In this document: positions 16,541-19,382 of the stretch, piece after piece
How positions within the stretch are numbered: position 1 is the first letter of the stretch
How the letters are laid out: every line of letters starts with the position of its first letter
Assembly (NCBI GenBank): GCA_963559585.1
Contig: CAUWLJ010000069.1
Coordinates: 1-19,382 of the forward strand
Length of the DNA: 19,382 nucleotides
Direction: 5' to 3'
Source of the DNA: Eisenbergiella sp963559585
GTDB lineage: Bacteria; Bacillota; Clostridia; Lachnospirales; Lachnospiraceae
The notes under the pieces: generated by a model
The model's database searches: none
The model's input: only the letters and a program-made list of their open reading frames with translations
Told to the model about the DNA's origin: nothing
Translations under genes and position numbers: made by a program

Positions 16541-17212
16541 TCAGCCGGCCTTAGCCTCGTTCACCATGGCCCTGCAGCCAATCAGGACCGTCCAGACATA
16601 GGCGCAGGTCTTGGGGATCATCAGCATTCCAATCATGGGGATGGTATCCGCCCAGAGGACAACCGGAATGTAGAAGCCAAAGCTGAGCACGATGGTCAGC
16701 CACATATTACGGAATTGGGCGTCCCCTGCCTGGCGGGAGCTTCTGTAGAACAGGATAATAATAAGCAGCCCCAGAAGAGCAAAGGGAATATTCCGGTAAA
16801 TGCCCCAGGACAGAGGGGAGCTGGCGCTAAGCCATTCGTTCTGGGGGAAGAGACAGAGTATGATACGAAGGGCGGACAGCAGATACACGGCGGCAGTCAC
16901 ACCGCCCTGCCCCCTGACCCTGTACCGGATCCTCCATACATAATAGAGGAGGATGTAAAAGACCGTCATGCTGATGGAAGTAATAAGCTTGCCCACCCCC
17001 AGAGGAACGGTAAAGTTTTCCAGTCCGGTGGTGCACAGGGCCAGCGCCCGGGGAACCAGATGGAAGGAGTCGCCGGCGCCAAGTACAACGGCCATAATAC
17101 CGAACAGCCGATATTCCTTATTGCCATTACTCTTTACAATCATGAAGATACCAATGGTAATGACAGAGATCAAATAGACCACATCAAACAGGGTTTCACC
17201 AATAGCCTGCAT
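16541..17212 (-). CDS. Seven-helix membrane protein of unknown function
   Basis: I do not recognise a named family. The 223-residue protein has about seven hydrophobic helices: ~8-27, 36-60, 72-96, 105-125, 136-157, 170-190 and 195-217. Short loops separate them, and a basic loop (RIRYRVRG) follows helix 3. The segment GAGDSFHLVPR in helix 2 stands out as the only cluster of charged and polar residues within a membrane span and could be the functional site. ATG 17212 has GAGG 8 nt upstream. It lies 98 bp upstream of the DUF2871 gene and 123 bp downstream of the TetR gene on the same strand, so all three are probably one transcript under the regulator's control. Possible roles, such as sensing or efflux, are guesses. 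Confidence 0.75.
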   Translation of the reverse strand: MQAIGETLFDVVYLISVITIGIFMIVKSNGNKEYRLFGIMAVVLGAGDSFHLVPRALALCTTGLENFTVPLGVGKLITSISMTVFYILLYYVWRIRYRVRGQGGVTAAVYLLSALRIILCLFPQNEWLSASSPLSWGIYRNIPFALLGLLIIILFYRSSRQAGDAQFRNMWLTIVLSFGFYIPVVLWADTIPMIGMLMIPKTCAYVWTVLIGCRAMVNEAKAG

Positions 17213-17282
17213 GGATATTCCTCACTTTCTTGTTTGTTGTAAACTGTGTTTATTTTATTTCCGCACGCAGCAGAGCCGGACA

Positions 17283-17298
17283 GCAGCAGGCCTGCTGC
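17283..17298. repeat. 16-bp perfect palindrome between the TetR and 7-TM genes
   Basis: GCAGCAGGCCTGCTGC is fully self-complementary. It sits 70 bp upstream of the 7-TM gene, with no T-run on either side and no clear promoter next to it. It could be a second binding site, an mRNA-processing hairpin or chance. Confidence 0.5.
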
Positions 17299-17335
17299 GG
17301 GGTTAACCTTGGAAAAACTCCCGGAGGAACGGTTT

Positions 17336-17896
17336 TTAGCGATAAAGGATCCGCTCCGCCATCCTTACGATGCCGGCACAATCATAGTCATGCCGCAGCA
17401 AAGAGGAGAGGATCAGGGAGAAGATGATTTCAACAAATTTCCGGGGAGTAAAGACGCCATCAAAAACCGCTGTATTCACTCCTTCATCCCGCATCAGAAC
17501 GCTGTAAAAGCCGTCTTGAATGTGCGCCCAGGATTTAGCCATCAGCTCCTGGCCATTTTTCCTGTCTGCTCCCACAAAGCTCATGGAGTGCATGGAGAAA
17601 AAACCGGGATAGGCTTCATTTCCACGCCGCATACTTTCATAGGCCCATTCGATGCAGTCCGTGAACCGATTGAAGGAGGCCTGCCCTTCAGGCAGATGGA
17701 AAATATCGCACCAGACGCTTTCCACCGTTGCCGCAATCAGGTCGGATTTCCCGTCAAAATAATTGTAGACGGAACCAATGGAAATGCTGCAGGCCTGCGC
17801 AACACTGCGGATACTGACAGCCCCCCAGCCCTGCTCCCGGATCAGCCGCCGGCTGGTTTCCAGAATGGCCTCCCTGGAGGTAATGACCGTATTCAT
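17336..17896 (-). CDS. TetR/AcrR-family transcriptional regulator
   Basis: A 186-residue repressor. The N-terminal ~50 residues form the TetR helix-turn-helix: ILETSRRLIREQGWGAVSIR, then VAQACSISIGSVYNYFDGKSDL, the recognition helix with the conserved YNYF and K. The rest is an all-helical ligand-binding and dimer domain with no recognisable ligand class. It is the first gene of the leftward operon with the 7-TM and DUF2871 genes. Its promoter (18010-18038) is overlapped at the start site by a palindrome typical of TetR operators, so it probably represses its own operon until an effector binds. AAAGGGGGGA lies just upstream of ATG 17896. Family assignment is secure; the inducer is unknown. 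Confidence 0.93.
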   Translation of the reverse strand: MNTVITSREAILETSRRLIREQGWGAVSIRSVAQACSISIGSVYNYFDGKSDLIAATVESVWCDIFHLPEGQASFNRFTDCIEWAYESMRRGNEAYPGFFSMHSMSFVGADRKNGQELMAKSWAHIQDGFYSVLMRDEGVNTAVFDGVFTPRKFVEIIFSLILSSLLRHDYDCAGIVRMAERILYR

Positions 17897-17997
17897 GTGA
17901 ATCCCCCCTTTCAGAGCGAAAGTGCCGGGTCAATAAAAAACTGCAAACGCAGCCTCCCGCCTGCCATCATATACATCACATCTACTTTTATTCATAT

Positions 17998-18010
17998 TGA
18001 ACAATGTTCA
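17998..18010. promoter_or_regulatory. Putative TetR operator
   Basis: TGAACAATGTTCA: perfect 5-bp arms TGAAC/GTTCA around a 3-bp centre. It overlaps the last -10 base and covers the expected transcription start (~18003) of the TetR promoter, the classic position for autorepression. Confidence 0.75.
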
Positions 18011-18038
18011 GTATAGCGGCATATACATAATCTGTCAA
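18010..18038 (-). promoter_or_regulatory. Consensus sigma-A promoter of the TetR operon
   Basis: On the - strand: perfect -35 TTGACA (18038-18033), 17-bp spacer, -10 TATACT (18015-18010). Transcription would start near 18003, leaving a ~105-nt leader before ATG 17896. Such a strong promoter fits a gene normally held off by a repressor. Confidence 0.85.
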
Positions 18039-18233
18039 GGCTTTTGCGTTTACCCTGGCAAGGCAAATAAGCCCATTTACAAACACCTGCCGGGCTGACA
18101 AAATGGAAGGGAAAGGTAGAAGCAATTCATGAAATTTGAATAGGATGAAGATAAAAATACCATCAGCAAGGCAAAGCATAAGAAAGGAAGAAGAAAGCAT
18201 GAGGTATTTTATAATGAAATTAGGAATCGTTAG
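18039..18233. other. Region upstream of the TetR promoter without a convincing gene
   Basis: A 30-codon + strand ORF (ATG 18145, stop 18235-18237) with an internal ATG at 18199 and a purine-rich AAAGGAAG before it is the only candidate. It reads as a broken start and is not called. Base composition turns AT-rich from about 18120. Confidence 0.4.
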
Positions 18234-18351
18234 CTAAATGCCTGTTTCATATCTCAATATTCCTTTATAAACCTCGATAAATCCCATATTTTCGTACTTT
18301 TCTGTTATATAAATTCATGTATTTACATATAGCTTCATGATAAATTGGTGC
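18234..18351 (-). pseudogene. Possible 3' remnant of a GNAT-type acetyltransferase
   Basis: Read on the - strand, 18314-18234 encodes ITEKYENMGFIEVYKG then ILRYETGI-stop, which looks like the last strand pair of a GNAT acetyltransferase (YEKMGF...RYE). A neighbouring frame further upstream gives APIYHEAICKYMNLYN, so a one-base frameshift may separate the two pieces. Nothing else of the domain remains. The match is a visual pattern on a short segment, so chance is possible. Confidence 0.3.
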
Positions 18352-18906
18352 GGAATTGGTGTGGCAAATCGGAAACAAGATTTTGAGAAACGAGTTCATC
18401 ACGACAGATTATTTTCGATGGCGAATTAAAAAACTATATCTACGGCATTCGCAAACATTGTTTTGTCGGACAGATAAACTCATCCATGAAAGGGATTCAG
18501 CCAGCCGGAACCGGCTGGCTGTTCTGCTGCTCCTTATACTCCAACACCGCTTTTATCATGGCAAATGCAAGCTATGACGATAGACACACCCTTGCCGCCC
18601 TGTATGCCATTTCCAAGAGCGTTGACAGGTTTTCCGGTCAGCAGCACCACAAAGCATGCGTGTGCGTCAGGGCGTGGGAGAACCGAACCGGATTTATGTG
18701 CTGATACCGGGAAAGGGGGACGCTGCGCCGTCTCCGCTCCGCTTCGGTCGATGCAGGGCAAACGTCCACCGGACGTTTTGTATCCTCTGCGCTGGCTGCC
18801 GCCAGCTGCCCTTTTGTGGACTTGCCATCTGGGACACCTTGCGCTGCAGGATGTTCCCAGCCGACAAGTTTCATAAAATATGCTATCTTTTCGATAGGCA
18901 GTGAAG
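18352..18906. other. Structured, apparently non-coding stretch; possible mobile-element debris
   Basis: About 550 bp without a convincing gene. Four clean hairpins occur: 18498-18521 (11-bp perfect stem, AA loop), 18760-18778 (8-bp stem, 3-nt loop), 18791-18806 (6-bp stem, 4-nt loop) and 18829-18860 (8 bp with one bulge). On the + strand the frame 18387-18704 is open for 105 codons but its first ATG (18486) has no ribosome binding site. On the - strand a 20-codon tail MIKAVLEYKEQQNSQPVPAG ends in the first hairpin, behind an in-frame stop. GC content is patchy: AT-rich to about 18480, GC-rich after. Remnant of an integrative element or a structured RNA are the two readings. Confidence 0.35.
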
Positions 18907-18910
18907 TATA

Positions 18911-19006
18911 ATGAAGATGACAACAAATCGAAAATCTGCAATCCAGAAGTCTCTCGATGAAACGCAGTTATTGTTTGACAGCCCGATGCAGGAATATTTT
19001 GGATAG
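18911..19006 (+). CDS. Small ORF of 31 codons upstream of the DUF3990 gene
   Basis: Reads MKMTTNRKSAIQKSLDET then QLLFDSPMQEYFG-stop, a basic N-terminal and acidic/aromatic C-terminal small peptide. It ends 12 bp before the DUF3990 start. TATAAT at 18907-18912 overlaps its first ATG, so if that is a -10 box translation would have to begin at the ATG at 18917; no good -35 accompanies it. It may be a real small partner gene or the tail of a longer lost one. I do not recognise a family. Confidence 0.35.
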   Translation: MKMTTNRKSAIQKSLDETQLLFDSPMQEYFG

Positions 19007-19018
19007 GGAGAATTGTCC

Positions 19019-19336
19019 ATGGCAAAAATGACAGTATATCATGGCGGTTATATGCCGGTAAAAGTGCCTGAAATTATCGTGGGAAGAAACACAAAAGACT
19101 TTGGAACAGGTTTTTATTGTACGGTAATTAAAGAACAGGCGCAAAGATGGGCGAAGCGATATGATACAAAAAATGTATCGATTTATGAGGTCCGGATAAA
19201 TTCTGGTCTGAAGATAAAAGAATTTAAGGAAATGACAGATGAATGGCTGGATTTTATTATTGATTGCAGGAGCGGCAAAATCCATGAATACGATATTGTG
19301 ATCGGAGCAATGGCAGATGATCAGATTTATAATTAG
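19019..19336 (+). pseudogene. DUF3990-family protein, C-terminally truncated
   Basis: The 105 residues begin MAKMTVYHGGYMPVKVPEI and include KDFGTGFYCT, EQAQRWAKRY, VSIYEVR, EFKEMTDEWLDFIIDC and DYDIVIGAMADDQ-type segments of DUF3990 (here EYDIVIGAMADDQIYN). From memory of the family, members run to about 150-170 residues and continue after DDQ-x-YN; here the frame stops at once and the next ~45 bases show no family-like continuation in that frame. A sequence junction near 19333 is therefore likelier than a point nonsense change. The family is thought to share the ADP-ribosyltransferase fold and is often found in small toxin-like operons; activity without the C-terminal part is doubtful. ATG 19019 has GGGAG 8 nt upstream. 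Confidence 0.65.
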
Positions 19337-19382
19337 TGTCTGCTGAGCAAACTGAAAACACTTGATTTTACTGACTTTTGCC

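Noticed and set aside
17246..18016. + strand ORF of 256 codons over the TetR gene
   Set aside because: It covers the TetR gene, its leader and its operator on the other strand; the TetR helix-turn-helix and promoter support the - strand reading.
18534..19025. - strand ORF of 163 codons
   Set aside because: Cys/Arg/Gly-rich translation without a domain, runs across hairpins and opposite the 31-codon ORF, and has no ribosome binding site.

Overview
The window reads as chromosomal DNA of a gut-type Gram-positive anaerobe of the Clostridia, most likely Lachnospiraceae. The evidence is the gene order def-fmt-(YugP-type peptidase)-rsmB-rlmN-prpC-prkC-rsgA, strong AGGAGG-type ribosome binding sites, A/T-rich sigma-A promoters, and Clostridia-type accessory families (M60 peptidase with dockerin-like repeats, DUF2871, DUF3990). 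The genus cannot be fixed from the sequence alone.

Region 1 (1-8907, + strand) is the conserved translation and signalling block: peptide deformylase, Met-tRNA formyltransferase, a membrane zinc peptidase, the 16S rRNA m5C967 methyltransferase RsmB, the 23S/tRNA m2A methyltransferase RlmN, then the PP2C phosphatase, PASTA Ser/Thr kinase and ribosome-assembly GTPase RsgA. Neighbours overlap by a few bases or are closely spaced, except at rlmN/prpC. There a 142-bp MITE-like element with 12-bp terminal inverted repeats and an 8-bp target duplication has landed on the last codons of rlmN; a separate sigma-A promoter then drives prpC-prkC-rsgA.

Region 2 (8908-15823, + strand) is an accessory surface operon with its own strong promoter and a terminator-like hairpin in the leader. 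It encodes a secreted 1857-residue M60 (gluzincin, mucinase-type) metallopeptidase carrying an internal dockerin-like Ca-binding repeat pair. A second gene, overlapping it by 4 bp, encodes a membrane-anchored protein whose N-terminal domain resembles a cohesin. The pair looks like a minimal two-gene cohesin/dockerin system: the protease lacks any anchor of its own, and the partner supplies one.

Region 3 (15862-18038, - strand) is a compact TetR-type operon: regulator, a 7-TM protein of unknown function and a 4-TM DUF2871 protein. It runs from a consensus promoter whose transcription start lies in a perfect TGAAC-N3-GTTCA palindrome, and ends at a 24-bp perfect-stem terminator that faces the surface operon.

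Region 4 (18039-19382) is an AT-richer, patchy stretch: a possible acetyltransferase 3' remnant, a cluster of hairpins without a convincing gene, a 31-codon ORF, and a DUF3990 (ADP-ribosyltransferase-like) gene that ends early at an apparent junction. It looks like decayed mobile or toxin-type DNA. No rRNA, tRNA or CRISPR array was seen.
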